A stretch of 43,192 nt of DNA from a virus. The notes below the pieces were generated by a model that ran no database searches, was not told the DNA's origin, and was given only the letters and a program-made list of their open reading frames with translations. The position numbers and the translations under genes are program-made. The stretch lies in IMG/VR virus record IMGVR_UViG_3300019487_000050, positions 1 through 43,192 of that record; one strand, 5' to 3'. Below, piece by piece: positions 1 to 11,400 of the stretch (the stretch's first letter is position 1; each line of letters starts with the position of its first letter).

Positions 1-884
1 AAATTAATATATGCTGTACTAGCTTCAAAATCAATAAACTCATCAGGTGAGATACCTGGTATGATAGCAAGCTCATTAACAAAGTGTTCATCTACATCTA
101 CATATTTTGATTTAATAAATAGTATTAGTCTTAACAGATTAACAGATGTAATTTCACCCAATAATTGTTTATTATTTTCATTAAACGTTTTTACAAATGA
201 ATCTAACTGAGCATGTGTTAAAATCCCATCAAATTCTAAATCATCATGATCTATTAAAGGGAGCCGTTCAATATCAAAAATACCGCTGATTATCTTATCT
301 GCATCTATACCTTCAATTTTCGCACCGGGTAATTGATTCTTTGTTTCATCTTGTAAATCTATCTTAGATGGAGTACCCCTGTGTTTGTGTATATCAATCT
401 CTTGTTTAATTATTTCTTTAAAACCAATTAATTGTCTGATATTATTGTTAATATTTGTTACAGCAGCTTGTCCTGTCGTAATTTCTGCTAACAGAATGGC
501 AAAATCGCCTAATTCGGTGCTGCTATAAGCAAAATCCACTATTCTATCTTGTGGTGTAGAACCTCTTAAAACTGCATATATCTTTACAATTGAATTTGGA
601 GGCAAACCGTCTAAAGATGCAGGAAATGTTGTTTCTGAACCGATATATCTGATTATACCTAATCCTGGACTTATAGATACAGAAATACCATTTTCAGTTG
701 TAAAACCATTATCTTCTACAATCCAACCATTTATCACACCACTACCAAATATAGAAAAAAGAGCATACAACTGCTTATCAATAACTAAAAACCTGTCAAT
801 TTCACGTTGTACATTAAGCGGAGCGTCTAGCTGATCGCCAAAATCAAATATAGCTAAATTGTAGTGCGGTGTAAAACTTGCCAT
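1..884 (-). CDS. Baseplate/fibre-like virion protein, 3' end cut by window edge
   Basis: An open frame starts at the ATG whose complement is at 882-884 and stays open to the left edge, giving about 294 residues; the C-terminus lies outside the window. The ATG overlaps the TAA of the upstream 70-residue gene by one base (TAATG), which supports this start through translational coupling. The N-terminus (MASFTPHYNLAIFDFGDQLD) leads into a beta-rich region. From about residue 170 there is a segment with HKHRGTPSKIDL and then a run with the pattern GI-D-DK--SGI-DIERLPLIDH, typical of collar or linker regions of phage fibre and baseplate proteins. It is the last gene of the distal tail series after the tape measure, so an adsorption-apparatus role fits. 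I do not recognise a specific family; the function is inferred from position and style. Confidence 0.6.
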   Translation of the reverse strand, partial: MASFTPHYNLAIFDFGDQLDAPLNVQREIDRFLVIDKQLYALFSIFGSGVINGWIVEDNGFTTENGISVSISPGLGIIRYIGSETTFPASLDGLPPNSIVKIYAVLRGSTPQDRIVDFAYSSTELGDFAILLAEITTGQAAVTNINNNIRQLIGFKEIIKQEIDIHKHRGTPSKIDLQDETKNQLPGAKIEGIDADKIISGIFDIERLPLIDHDDLEFDGILTHAQLDSFVKTFNENNKQLLGEITSVNLLRLILFIKSKYVDVDEHFVNELAIIPGISPDEFIDFEASTAYIN

Positions 885-1096
885 TATTGACCTACCGTAC
901 AATTACCAGTGCATGTTGATCCAAATGTTGCACCTCTAAAAGATCCTGCCAAGTTACGTACCTGATATCCTGCACCTTCATTACGTCTTTTTCGAACATC
1001 TGTAAAATAAGTATTCATATTATCATTCATTTCAATCATATTATTGATACGATTTCGCATTCTAGCAGCTTCTAATAATTGTCTGGATTTATTCAT
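884..1096 (-). CDS. Small unknown protein of the distal tail cluster
   Basis: This 70-residue frame has an ATG start, and its TAA shares one base with the next gene's ATG. The N-terminal half is charged and probably helical (Arg, Asn and Met rich: SRQLLEAARMRNRINNMIEM). The C-terminal tail is Gly/Thr/Cys rich and ends CTGNCTVGQ; two cysteines four residues apart could pair or bind metal. It sits 13 bases downstream of the stop of the 1075-residue tail protein. No family is recognised. Its conserved-looking coupling to the following fibre/baseplate gene suggests a real gene, perhaps a small adaptor, but that is inference. Confidence 0.6.
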   Translation of the reverse strand: MNKSRQLLEAARMRNRINNMIEMNDNMNTYFTDVRKRRNEGAGYQVRNLAGSFRGATFGSTCTGNCTVGQ

Positions 1097-1109
1097 AATT
1101 ATTTATATA

Positions 1110-4100
1110 TTAAGGGTTTGTGCCTGTTTCTATACGTGTATTGATAGCAAATAACCATTCTGCTTCAATAGTATTCCACCATTTATTTTCTTTCGCATTT
1201 ATAGTAGTATCGACCTTCATTACTCTTGCTAATTGTCCGTCGAAAGTTATCAAATCCAATGCTCTTATTGGTAAACCGAACGATTCAAAGTTAATAACTA
1301 AAGGAGGTCTTCTCATTGCAGCATAAAAGTCTACACTTGCTTTGGCTGACTCATAAGAACCCAAAATACCATCCTTAAGATAAACAGATTTCAAATAACC
1401 TACGAAACCTTCTTGAGTTGGATTTTCTACAGAGGTCCAATCTACATCATCTACCCAAATAGGAGTACCATCTGGTGTGCTGGTCAAAATCTTAACATGA
1501 TTAAAAACATCACCAACCGTTCGTTGCGCTCTTATTGCATTATAAACCATTTGTCCTTGACTTAAATTAGGATTAGTAGTATATCTCCACAAAACATCCT
1601 GTAAAATCAAGCCATTAATCGAATTCAAAACAGAAAAATCAAAATAACTCTCATGGTGAGCTACACCATGAGAATCAAAAAAGAAACATTTTCCCGCTTT
1701 CTGCGATAAAGTAAATATTGCATCATATAATGTTGTTCCATCTGAAAATTTAAAGAAAGGTTGGGAAATCTTTGAATAAGCATCTGGTAAAGCGAATGTT
1801 TGTACCGGAACCAATCTACCATCTGGCCCAACACCGAATCTCATTGTTTGATCTTGATACTGAGCAAATCGTGATAATAAAACCCCAGGATCATCGTTAT
1901 TTCTATCTCTAAAACCAGCAAATTTTAAAAGTTCATAGACAGCATTTGTGTCTCTTACACCATCATAAAACGGGCTATTAAAAATACGGGATTCTTGTAG
2001 AACTTTTGTATAATCAAAAATCTGGCATTCCATTAATCTTTGTCCCATTTCTGCCATAACAGTACCGCCATAACATACTCCGGTAAACAACTTATAATAT
2101 CCGGGTATTTTAGAATAATTACATCCATTTGATGCATCGCCCCCTGTTTCAGAAAAAGGATCTCTATATCTAACCCAGATTTCTATATAAAACGCTTTTT
2201 TTGCCAAACTTAAAATATATTGAGATTGGTCATTTTCGTAGAAAGCGCCAGGATTCAACAAAAATTTAATTGTCCCAGTATGCTCAATTTTAAAGAAATC
2301 TTGTGCAGACCAACAATCTGTATATTCCATAACATGTTCACTTACATCAACAGATTGAGATTCCCATCTAGTTGTATTGCCAGGATCTCCAACAAGTCTT
2401 ATCATAGTCAATACAGGAGTAACACAATTGTCAACTCGCCATATATCTCCATCATTGCCATCATCAAACCCGCCATTAGCATCATCAAATATATGACTGC
2501 CTGGTTTTAATTCAACCTGCATCTGGAATAAACTCATTCTTCCACTAGGATCATCTTGTAACGGAAGCGAATGAACCGAAATGCTTGATGCTAATTCATC
2601 AGACTGTTTCTCTTTATAATGCAAATTGTCGTAAAAAAATAAACCTTCCGCCCTACGATTTGCTCTAATTGCTCCTTTATTTCCAACGGATCTTTCTACC
2701 CACATCATTATTTGTGCATCTTGTGTAAAGAAGCGCCTACGACCAGTCCCTCCTAACGGAGGTAAAAATTCATCCGTTGCTGTCAAAAGAAGCTTGTGTT
2801 CAGCATTAGCAGGTAAAGATAAATATCTACTTCTTTCTTCGTTACTATATACAGCCCTCAAACCTGGACCATCTGTAGTTGAAGTTTGACAAGCATCAAA
2901 AATTCCTTCTTCCACACTTCGAGGCGGAATTGTTAAAACTGGTGCAGTAGCATCTGGAGAGGCACCTGGAAAATAATGCAAGATTCCAAAAATAAAACCG
3001 GCATTCATATTCCCACCCCAAATCGTTATTCTTGCTCTCGGAACAACCATCATTTTTGTTTGAGAGAAACTTCGTGGGTTACTTCCCGAATCATCAATAA
3101 TCGTATCTATACGGTGTATAATCCAAGGAGTAGATTTAAAATTTGGTCCTTCAAAGGTAACATGTAAATCTCCAAGATGATTTCGAACTGTTACCCTACA
3201 CCAATCTGCTGAAATCAATTGCTGTCCTGTAATGGATGAACCGAATCCTGAAGTATTTTCTTCAACATTAACTCCATTAAATTCTCCTAAACGAGTTGTT
3301 GATCCATTACCTAACCTTACGCAGATAGGAGCGCCGCGTTGTGTTATAATAATAAAATAATTATGATCTGGATCCGCCTGACCAATTTCTATAATGTAAT
3401 ATGCTTGATCTCTTATATCATAAGTAGTGTTATCTAACATCTCTCGTCCATCATCCGTATAAGTAACAACTCCACGGTTGTCTCTTAAAAACATAGAATC
3501 ACCGCATTGTGATCTTATTTCTCTTCCTGCAGTATTTAAAACATCTAATGCAGCATATTGGGAAATTTTAAATGGGGAATTTAAAAACGGATTATTAGTA
3601 TCATTAATAGTTTTTGCAACATCTGGAGCAGCAGCCCTTTTATGAAAAGTAACAAAAAAATCTTGTCCTCGCATAGTAGGAGTTTGTTTAATTACTCTCC
3701 AATGAACTCCATATCCATTACAAGTGGTCCCAGATACTTGCTTAGGCATTAAAATACTCGTACTTAATGTATCTGGGGATTTTATATCTCCACTGTTTAA
3801 TAATTCATATTGCCATATAGGAAGTGTACGACAATTAGTAGAATTTTCTCTAGCAAATGTTACATAATTACTAGGCGTTAAATATTCATCATCAAATACA
3901 GTTTTGTAAATTAAAAAACGTTGATATCGTTCATAAATTGGCAAACCACTTGAAAAAACGGCACGAGGAATAGAAAGTTTATCCAGTTCTATCCCTGCAC
4001 TTGTTGAATTAGATGTCGGAGCAGCTAAAAACGTATGACGATTCACATATTGAATACGCAAAAATACGCCTTCAGAACCTGGATTTGCACTAATATTATC

Positions 4101-4337
4101 TTGTATAGATTGAGGATAATTACGAATAGTTTGCGCATTAAAAATTAATGCGTCATTCATAAATTGCGTTTTAACAAATGGACTTTTTCTATTAATAACA
4201 CATTTTATTTCTGGAACACCAGAATTTACTGCAGGAGTTCCAGCACCATAACCAGGAAGGTTTACTGTAGGTGGAGTTTTATCTACAGGAATATCACGAA
4301 CATCTTCTAATGCTATACTAAAATCGGTTCTAGCCAT
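1110..4337 (-). CDS. Large distal-tail/baseplate-hub-like structural protein
   Basis: A 1075-residue protein with an ATG start that overlaps the stop of the 1358-residue gene upstream by 8 bases. The composition is beta-rich with no signal peptide or membrane segment. The last 300 residues carry features I associate with tail-hub (late control D/gp44-like) proteins: a segment with a FKFSDGTTLYDAIFTLSQKAGKCFFF pattern, where a soluble domain is processed with local coordinates, and near the end ESFGLPIRALDLITFDGQLARV followed by a KWWNTIEAEWL segment. It is placed after the tape measure in the slot usually held by distal tail, tail-associated and hub proteins. The hub assignment is an inference from C-terminal pattern and order; the N-terminal 700 residues are unrecognised. 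Confidence 0.55.
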   Translation of the reverse strand: MARTDFSIALEDVRDIPVDKTPPTVNLPGYGAGTPAVNSGVPEIKCVINRKSPFVKTQFMNDALIFNAQTIRNYPQSIQDNISANPGSEGVFLRIQYVNRHTFLAAPTSNSTSAGIELDKLSIPRAVFSSGLPIYERYQRFLIYKTVFDDEYLTPSNYVTFARENSTNCRTLPIWQYELLNSGDIKSPDTLSTSILMPKQVSGTTCNGYGVHWRVIKQTPTMRGQDFFVTFHKRAAAPDVAKTINDTNNPFLNSPFKISQYAALDVLNTAGREIRSQCGDSMFLRDNRGVVTYTDDGREMLDNTTYDIRDQAYYIIEIGQADPDHNYFIIITQRGAPICVRLGNGSTTRLGEFNGVNVEENTSGFGSSITGQQLISADWCRVTVRNHLGDLHVTFEGPNFKSTPWIIHRIDTIIDDSGSNPRSFSQTKMMVVPRARITIWGGNMNAGFIFGILHYFPGASPDATAPVLTIPPRSVEEGIFDACQTSTTDGPGLRAVYSNEERSRYLSLPANAEHKLLLTATDEFLPPLGGTGRRRFFTQDAQIMMWVERSVGNKGAIRANRRAEGLFFYDNLHYKEKQSDELASSISVHSLPLQDDPSGRMSLFQMQVELKPGSHIFDDANGGFDDGNDGDIWRVDNCVTPVLTMIRLVGDPGNTTRWESQSVDVSEHVMEYTDCWSAQDFFKIEHTGTIKFLLNPGAFYENDQSQYILSLAKKAFYIEIWVRYRDPFSETGGDASNGCNYSKIPGYYKLFTGVCYGGTVMAEMGQRLMECQIFDYTKVLQESRIFNSPFYDGVRDTNAVYELLKFAGFRDRNNDDPGVLLSRFAQYQDQTMRFGVGPDGRLVPVQTFALPDAYSKISQPFFKFSDGTTLYDAIFTLSQKAGKCFFFDSHGVAHHESYFDFSVLNSINGLILQDVLWRYTTNPNLSQGQMVYNAIRAQRTVGDVFNHVKILTSTPDGTPIWVDDVDWTSVENPTQEGFVGYLKSVYLKDGILGSYESAKASVDFYAAMRRPPLVINFESFGLPIRALDLITFDGQLARVMKVDTTINAKENKWWNTIEAEWLFAINTRIETGTNP

Positions 4338-7300
4338 TTACTGTACTATCTCCATATCTTTTTCTTACATCTAAAGTCGGAATCATACCATTCAATGTAA
4401 GACCAAAAATGTTACCTTCTTCTGATCGATACAATAATCTCAGTATCCCACCTTCAGTTAAATACCCAACTGGCTTTGAATTTACATCAACAGCAAAATT
4501 CTGAGTAAACAAAGTAGGATCCTCGTAATAAAACTGTATTACTAATTCTCTATTCGCGTCATTTAACGGTAAACTGGAATCTAGATTAACTCTGTCCGCA
4601 ATTTGTTGTTCAAGATTTCCAACTAAGAAAATGGGTAGATTCGATGATTCTCTTACTATCTCAATATGTTCTTTAATACCGTCATTTAAAGTATATTCCT
4701 CTTCACTTTGAGTATTTATATCATCAAAAGTAGTATCTCTAGGATAAAGAGCCTCATTATTAAATCTTCTTACAAAAAGGCATTGTTTATGAAAATAAAA
4801 TAAATATACATCGTCATTTATAGAATCATATAAAACCTGCGGATTGTCTACCGATAAATCATCGACTTCAGGATCCTCATTAAACAAATTCTTATGAATA
4901 GGAAATCTTCTCACATCATAATACCAATGAGTTAAATTACCATCATTTGTTTTCCAACTTATTCTTCCATCTGAAGTACCCAAAACAACCCTGAATTTAC
5001 TTCTGTTATCTTTATAGACAGCATAAGATCCTCCCTCAATGCTGACATCCATTTGTTCCCCTTCAAAAGCGTTTATATCACCGCCAAAAGCAAATCTTGG
5101 AGATGCAATCTCCCCCTTAAATTGCAATGCAAACACTGCTTTTGAACTTATATCTTCATCTATAAAAAATTGGTCTTTCTTTTCAGCCTGGACAAAATAA
5201 CTCGTTTGCCTTCTTAATTGTTTTCCACCTTCTGTAAAATTGTCCAAACCCACATCCATTTTACTTCTTAAATCTGAAAAGTCAGTATTATCAGTGGTTG
5301 ATATAGCATTTTGAAATTCAGTTAAAGAAGAAGCTGACATGCCAGCAATTTGACTTGCTACTTCTTCCATATTCTGCCGTATTGTACCGGATTCTGGTGG
5401 AGTGTATGATTGAAATTGATCCTCACAAACAAACCATTCCGTTGATATCCTTTTTACCATTAAAAATCTTCCATTTAGAATATAAAATAGGACAATCTCA
5501 TTAGAATTCTTATTTGGTATTACATAAGGTAATTCTGCAGTCTCCCCTGCTTCTAATCTTATAATATCCCTAAATATCCACCATGTATTTCCCAAATCAG
5601 CAGACACAGAACAAGATATATTACCACTCGCTTCATCGTTATAAAAAACATGAATTCTGTTATAACCATCTATTGCAACAGCTGTTTGTCTTCCTTTAAT
5701 AAGAAACGATTCTATTTTATCCCTTGTTGTATAAACCACATCTATAGAATTAATCTTTATTCTAGATAACATATTGCTATGTACTACTATTGGAGAACCA
5801 CCATAGAATTTACCATCAACTACAATTCTGTGATTGCCTTGCTTATAAGGTAAAAATATGTTGCTAAGGACTTGATTAGAGCTTTTAAACTCTATAGCCA
5901 TCATATTGTCTCCACCACCATTTAATTCTTGCCTACCAGTTTCTGTATCAGAAAGAATAGATGTTTGAGAAACAGTTATATCAAAAACTATATCCCTATA
6001 TAAATTTTCTTCATCCATATCTGTTATTTCAAATGAATCACCAGTAATTTGAGGAACAATCCACGATCCTCTTGTGTAAACAGAATCAAACGTCAAAGGA
6101 TTTCCATCAGAACCAGGTTGAGTACAAATAGATACTCTATCATTAGCAAACAAACCGCCTTCACTATAGTCTGGCAATTGTCCTGCAGCTAAACTATAAC
6201 CAACGTATTTAAAATTATTAAATACAAATTCTCCTTTATTATGGTTCCCTGATAAAAACGGTCTTAAGCGACTTAATAATTGTTGAGAAATACCATTTGT
6301 AAATTGATAATAAGATAATGTTTCGCTATTTAAATTTTCAAAAAACGCAAATGACTCATCTCTATGAAAAGTATAATCAAACGACAACGAGGATTCAGGG
6401 GATGGAAAAGTTAAAGCGTAAATTCTCGATGGATTCTTTCTCAAACCGTTAGGTTGGAACATTTCTACAAATATTCTGGATTCTCTATTAAATTTATCTT
6501 GATAAAACGGAGTCGATAATAACCAATCTACTGCAAAATCTCCTGGCGGTGTAGGAATTAAAAACGACCATTTATTAAACGGATCATTAGGATCATACCA
6601 TCCGCCAAAATCTTTAGGTCCAGAACAGGAAGCCGCATTCCAAGCTCTCGGATCAAAAGAATTTGCTCTTACTTCTTTAAATACTGCTGTAGATAAATCG
6701 AATCTTGTTTCGCGATTACCTGAAGCGATTAAATTATTCGTTACCAAATCAACATTTGGATACCCCACCCCAATCGCTCTATTAACTTTGCGTAAGGCTA
6801 GAGCAAAAATACGAGAATAAGGTATTTTTCTGCCATCCTGGACTAAACTATTAACATGTTCACTTAAATCAAATAAAGTACCCGTAAAATCTCGCTCTTT
6901 CATCCCATCGCTAAATATAATATCATTTAAATTGTTATCTATTAAATATTGATCAAACCATTCTTGATCTAAAATGTTGTTCCTTGCCAATATCAAAGAA
7001 GTAACAACCCTAACATCAGTTTCATTAACGCCCGATTCACCATTACGTCTAACTAAAACAATTCCGGTACTGTCTGCAGCAATCATTAATTCTGTTTCTA
7101 ATGTTATCATTCCGCTTAATCGCCAGCCTTCTATGATATCCCAATTCCTATCTTCTTCAGGCACTGCCTCCGCTGTCTCAGTAAAAACCGAAAGTGGAAC
7201 TTTTATAGAATCTAAATAAGCTTGGTCTAATGTCTTTCCTGCAGCATTTTCTTCTACATCTTTTTTTATTACACGCCATTTTACAGGATGATAATGATAG

Positions 7301-8406
7301 GATACTACATCTGACCTAATTGGTAAGATTTCGCTTCCTCCACCGCCAAATCCACCCGATGTACCTACCCCTGATCTGTCTGGCGTTTCAGCAAAAGTAG
7401 CAGTATGAACATTAAATTCTCTAAATAGCCTCTTAGTGGTTAAACAAGCAGTTACGTATATATCTCCATCTTTTCCACCATATGGAGATAAATCTACTTG
7501 AATTTTATTGGCTGTTACATCATTAAAGTTCAATACAGGCATTTGATCTGCATAAGGCTGTGGACTAATATCATCATTGTCAGCTCTAAACACATGTAAT
7601 CTGCTATCTTTTAAAACTTTCAACAATAAATTTTTACTATCAAATACATTTCTTGGAGTTTGATTACCTTCCGCATCAAATAATGGAGGAACTTCTTCAC
7701 CCTTATATATTGAACCGCCATCAATAATTAAACCGTCAAATACTCCATCTGCATCAGTATCACCAACATATCCATTTCTGGAATGTGGAGTTTCTAAAGG
7801 ATCTCCTAATCTTGCTATCTGACTTTCATCTAACTCAATAGGTTCTTGAAAAGCACCTAAGACTGATACTATATAACCTGGCAATTCTATAATTCCATTA
7901 TTTCTTCGTAGTTCTTCATTAACTCGAAAAATCATATTTATCTTAGTTTTTGAAGATAAAATTTGCCAGCATTGCCGACTTTTGACAGTCGATATTCCTC
8001 CTAAAAACGTTTGACTACCAAAACTAGCAGCAATAGATCCAGTACCTCCACCCAATCCAGAAAGACCAAATAAAGAACCGTTGTTTATATCTACCAACGT
8101 CTCATTTTGAGATTGGTTTCTAGAACGGAATAAAAATTCAATTTGAAGAGTGTTTGCTGGTAATATTATTCTGGTTTCTATCCAAACCAAAATAGGATCG
8201 CCATTTTCATCAAAAACAGGATTACCATCATCGTCTGTTAATTGAACTTGTTTGAAAGTTTGTGCAGCTTGTGGATTATTTAAATCAGCAGGAGATGGAG
8301 AATCTCTTTCTGGATATTCTAGAACTAATTTTCTATTAATAAATCCATAAGGATGTAAATCAGTTGTATTATAAGCAAGGAAACCCTTAGCTCGACAGAA
8401 AGCCAT
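4330..8406 (-). CDS. Very large tail structural protein with sialidase-type Asp box
   Basis: A 1358-residue protein with an ATG start, 18 bases downstream of the tape measure stop. No signal peptide or membrane segment is seen. Around residues 935-942 it has SADLGNTW, which fits the Asp-box pattern S-x-D-x-G-x-T-W found in BNR/sialidase beta-propellers, and the surrounding residues (IHVFYNDEASGNISCSVSAD and, later, a degenerate TNDGNLTHW) look like propeller blades. A Gly-rich stretch lies near residue 115 (GLSGLGGGTGS). Its position directly after the tape measure suggests a distal-tail or tail-associated protein, possibly with carbohydrate-binding or cleaving blades. Sialidase catalytic residues were not identified, so an enzyme activity is not claimed. 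Confidence 0.55.
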   Translation of the reverse strand: MAFCRAKGFLAYNTTDLHPYGFINRKLVLEYPERDSPSPADLNNPQAAQTFKQVQLTDDDGNPVFDENGDPILVWIETRIILPANTLQIEFLFRSRNQSQNETLVDINNGSLFGLSGLGGGTGSIAASFGSQTFLGGISTVKSRQCWQILSSKTKINMIFRVNEELRRNNGIIELPGYIVSVLGAFQEPIELDESQIARLGDPLETPHSRNGYVGDTDADGVFDGLIIDGGSIYKGEEVPPLFDAEGNQTPRNVFDSKNLLLKVLKDSRLHVFRADNDDISPQPYADQMPVLNFNDVTANKIQVDLSPYGGKDGDIYVTACLTTKRLFREFNVHTATFAETPDRSGVGTSGGFGGGGSEILPIRSDVVSYHYHPVKWRVIKKDVEENAAGKTLDQAYLDSIKVPLSVFTETAEAVPEEDRNWDIIEGWRLSGMITLETELMIAADSTGIVLVRRNGESGVNETDVRVVTSLILARNNILDQEWFDQYLIDNNLNDIIFSDGMKERDFTGTLFDLSEHVNSLVQDGRKIPYSRIFALALRKVNRAIGVGYPNVDLVTNNLIASGNRETRFDLSTAVFKEVRANSFDPRAWNAASCSGPKDFGGWYDPNDPFNKWSFLIPTPPGDFAVDWLLSTPFYQDKFNRESRIFVEMFQPNGLRKNPSRIYALTFPSPESSLSFDYTFHRDESFAFFENLNSETLSYYQFTNGISQQLLSRLRPFLSGNHNKGEFVFNNFKYVGYSLAAGQLPDYSEGGLFANDRVSICTQPGSDGNPLTFDSVYTRGSWIVPQITGDSFEITDMDEENLYRDIVFDITVSQTSILSDTETGRQELNGGGDNMMAIEFKSSNQVLSNIFLPYKQGNHRIVVDGKFYGGSPIVVHSNMLSRIKINSIDVVYTTRDKIESFLIKGRQTAVAIDGYNRIHVFYNDEASGNISCSVSADLGNTWWIFRDIIRLEAGETAELPYVIPNKNSNEIVLFYILNGRFLMVKRISTEWFVCEDQFQSYTPPESGTIRQNMEEVASQIAGMSASSLTEFQNAISTTDNTDFSDLRSKMDVGLDNFTEGGKQLRRQTSYFVQAEKKDQFFIDEDISSKAVFALQFKGEIASPRFAFGGDINAFEGEQMDVSIEGGSYAVYKDNRSKFRVVLGTSDGRISWKTNDGNLTHWYYDVRRFPIHKNLFNEDPEVDDLSVDNPQVLYDSINDDVYLFYFHKQCLFVRRFNNEALYPRDTTFDDINTQSEEEYTLNDGIKEHIEIVRESSNLPIFLVGNLEQQIADRVNLDSSLPLNDANRELVIQFYYEDPTLFTQNFAVDVNSKPVGYLTEGGILRLLYRSEEGNIFGLTLNGMIPTLDVRKRYGDSTVNG

Positions 8407-8424
8407 ATTTTATCCGCAGACTTA

Positions 8425-11400
8425 TTAAAGTTTATCAGTTCTGTCTATATAGCCAAAATTAGAAGCAATTTGTTGATTTCTAGCAAAATGTTTCTCTATC
8501 ATAGCAGCAATTAAATCTTCTAATCTGTTTAAATTATCAAACTTCACATTAACAGCCAAATTTGGAATTCTATAGTTTAAAGTTGTTTGTTCTTTTGAAC
8601 CACCTGTAACAGCTGGGGCAGAACTTGATACAGATGCTTTGTTAACCGTATCCTGTATTTTTGTTTCAATACCAGCAATCTGAGCTTCAAGCATCTTAAT
8701 ATGTTCTGATCTGTCCGTATGACTTTTAGATCTCTGGTCATTAACAAAGAAAGATCGTACATTCTCTACCCAAGAAGTTTGAGAATCAGTTTGCTTCAAC
8801 TGAGTAAGATCCGATATCATCTGATTCTTCTTCATAGTCAACACATCCAATTGACTATCAAAACCTAAGTTAGAAGAAGTTGGTCCTTTTGGAACATCTT
8901 CTAAAAATGGTCCTTGTATTTTACCTTGCACAGGTTGAGATGCTGGTTTAGTAATCTGTTCAGGTGGAACTACCGCAGGCGGCTGATTACCTCTAACCTT
9001 ACTTTGATCTATCGCAGCAGTAGGTAATGGAGGTGGTGTAGAAGATTTTATAGTTACATCTCTATCCCTTGCTTCACTTGCTGCTGCGGTTCCAGCACCT
9101 TGTGCTTCTGCTAATGCTGCCTGTCCTCCTAAGCCACCGGACTTGTAAATATTTTCTGCTTGTTGTTGAGCATAATTTCCAAGTTCTCCTGCAGCTAAAT
9201 TCCCCCTTAGCATTTGTTCTGCAAGACGAGCCTGATCATCACCTCTACCAGTGGTGTAAGCTAAAGTTTCTGGACCCTGTGGAGTTAATTGACCTTCTCC
9301 ATATGCAGAAAATTTAGTTGATTGGACTCTACCTGCCCGTTGTGTTAAATCTCCACCTGCATTTCTAACCGCACCACTTACGGAGGAAGTAATCATTTTA
9401 AAACTATTTAATCCAGCTGCAAGATTTTGTTCTTGCGTTATCATAATTTTAGTAAAACGTCCAGCCCCTGTGTTCATAGCACCAAGAGCGCTAATCCAAC
9501 CATCTTTCAAAGCTCTTGTCTGTTCAGCCTCTTGTTGTTGTTTTTGAAGAATCTGACTTCTAAAATCTAAACGTTTCTTTTCCAGTTCAAGAATACTCTG
9601 TTCAGAACGCTTTCTTTGTTCTGGATCATTTGAATCTGCCAACATTTGTTTATGTAGTGCTATTTGTCTCTCATTTCGTTGAGACATTTGGCGTATCATA
9701 GCGATTTCAGCATGTAATGTTTGAACTATCTGTTGTCGCATAGCTGCAGAAGCGCCAACACCAATAGCTAAACTATCAGCCAATTGTACGGATTGAGAAG
9801 CCAGCTGTGTTTGAGATTGTAAAATAGACAATTCACCTTTAAGGCTATCAGACATTGCAGAACGAGCTTTAACAATATCCATCTCGATCTGGACTCTAGA
9901 TTGTGCTACCTTGTTTAATTCAGTTTCAAAATTAATCTGATCTAATGTTTCAACGCCTTGCTTTTTCGCAAATTCTGCTGCAGTGGTTTGTTGTTCAGCA
10001 GATAAAGCCTCACCCTCATTTATCCTTTTACGAATTTCGGTTATATTATCTAATTGATTTTGGTATTTTTGAGATTGCGAAACTAAAGTATCCAAGAATC
10101 CTTGTAATTCTGTTTCTGGAACAGTACTAACCATTTGAGAGAATTGCAATACTGTATCAAATAGACCCTGCATAGACTGCGCTCGTTGACCTAAAGCTTC
10201 CACGGTTTGAAGCTCTTTAATCATATTCTCATTAATTGCTTGAATCAAAGACTCTTGAAGACGGTAATTTTCATTCGCATCACGAACATAATCAGCACCC
10301 TTCAAAACTGTTAAATTTTGTTCTTCCAATTTTTTAATCAGTTTTGTAGCTTCGTCGGCTTGTTGGGAAAGTTTATCTCTTTGTCCTTTGATTTCCACAC
10401 GACGGGCTTCAGAAATATCTCCATTTTGAGATTCATAATCTATTTGAGATATCTGACCAAATATTTGTTCTCTTGCATTCTTTAATTCCCGTATTCCCTT
10501 TTTACCATCTCTACCTTGCTTAACAGCAAAATAATCCTGTCCTGCAAAATTAACACGATTTGCTTCAGTTGTAAGATCAGCAAACACTCGTTTATCCGCA
10601 TCCCCCCTAGATTTTTCTGCTATCTTAAGACTATTTGTAATAGACAAAAACTCTTCTGCACTCACCGGCATTTGCCTAATACGATTTACCCCCGTCTCTA
10701 TTTGCTTATCTGTTTCAATACGTTTTTTCTCATCTAAATCAGCTAATGTTTCTCTATTTAAAGTAGATATAAAATCAAGAGCTTGTTGTTTGCCTGCATC
10801 GTATTTTCCCGCAGTACCATCTACAACTCTTTGCTTTTCTTCTTCTCCTAATCCAACTAACTTCATTACACCATTATACAAATCGCCTGCATTAACAGCT
10901 AATCCAATTACCCCGCCAACAGCTGCCCCTACTGCAGTTCCAATACCAGGAATAATACTTCCCAAAGCAGCGCCACCAAGAGCATAAGATCCTGCTTCTG
11001 CTAATGTTCCTCCTACACTCAGCACTCCAGCTGTTCTATAATTACCTTTTTCATTCTGTTGTTCCGAAAGATAATCTAGACCATAACTAGCGCCCGTTAA
11101 TGCCAAAGCAGGAAGTCCAAATCTTAATGATCCAGAACCAAGTTTAGCAAATGTTCCCATACCACCTGCACTAGCTGCTAAACCAGCACCTGCAGGCAAC
11201 GAAGATGAGGCTCCCGCTGCATCTCTGGCAACTCCAGCACCTCTACCAAACATAGAGGCAATAGCTCCACCCGCTGTTAGTGCTTGACCGCCAATTGCCC
11301 ACAATTTTCCGCCTACCCATATTGCAGACAAAATTTTCAACATGCTTATAAGTTTATCTACATGAGATACCGCCCATTTTACACCATTACCAAAAATCTC

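Noticed and set aside
1100-1107. T4-like late promoter TATAAATA (also at 16049-16056 and 32176-32183)
   Set aside because: Orientation and spacing to genes are inconsistent: two copies point rightwards where there is no plus-strand gene, and this one ends only a few bases before an ATG. Expected by chance in AT-rich DNA.
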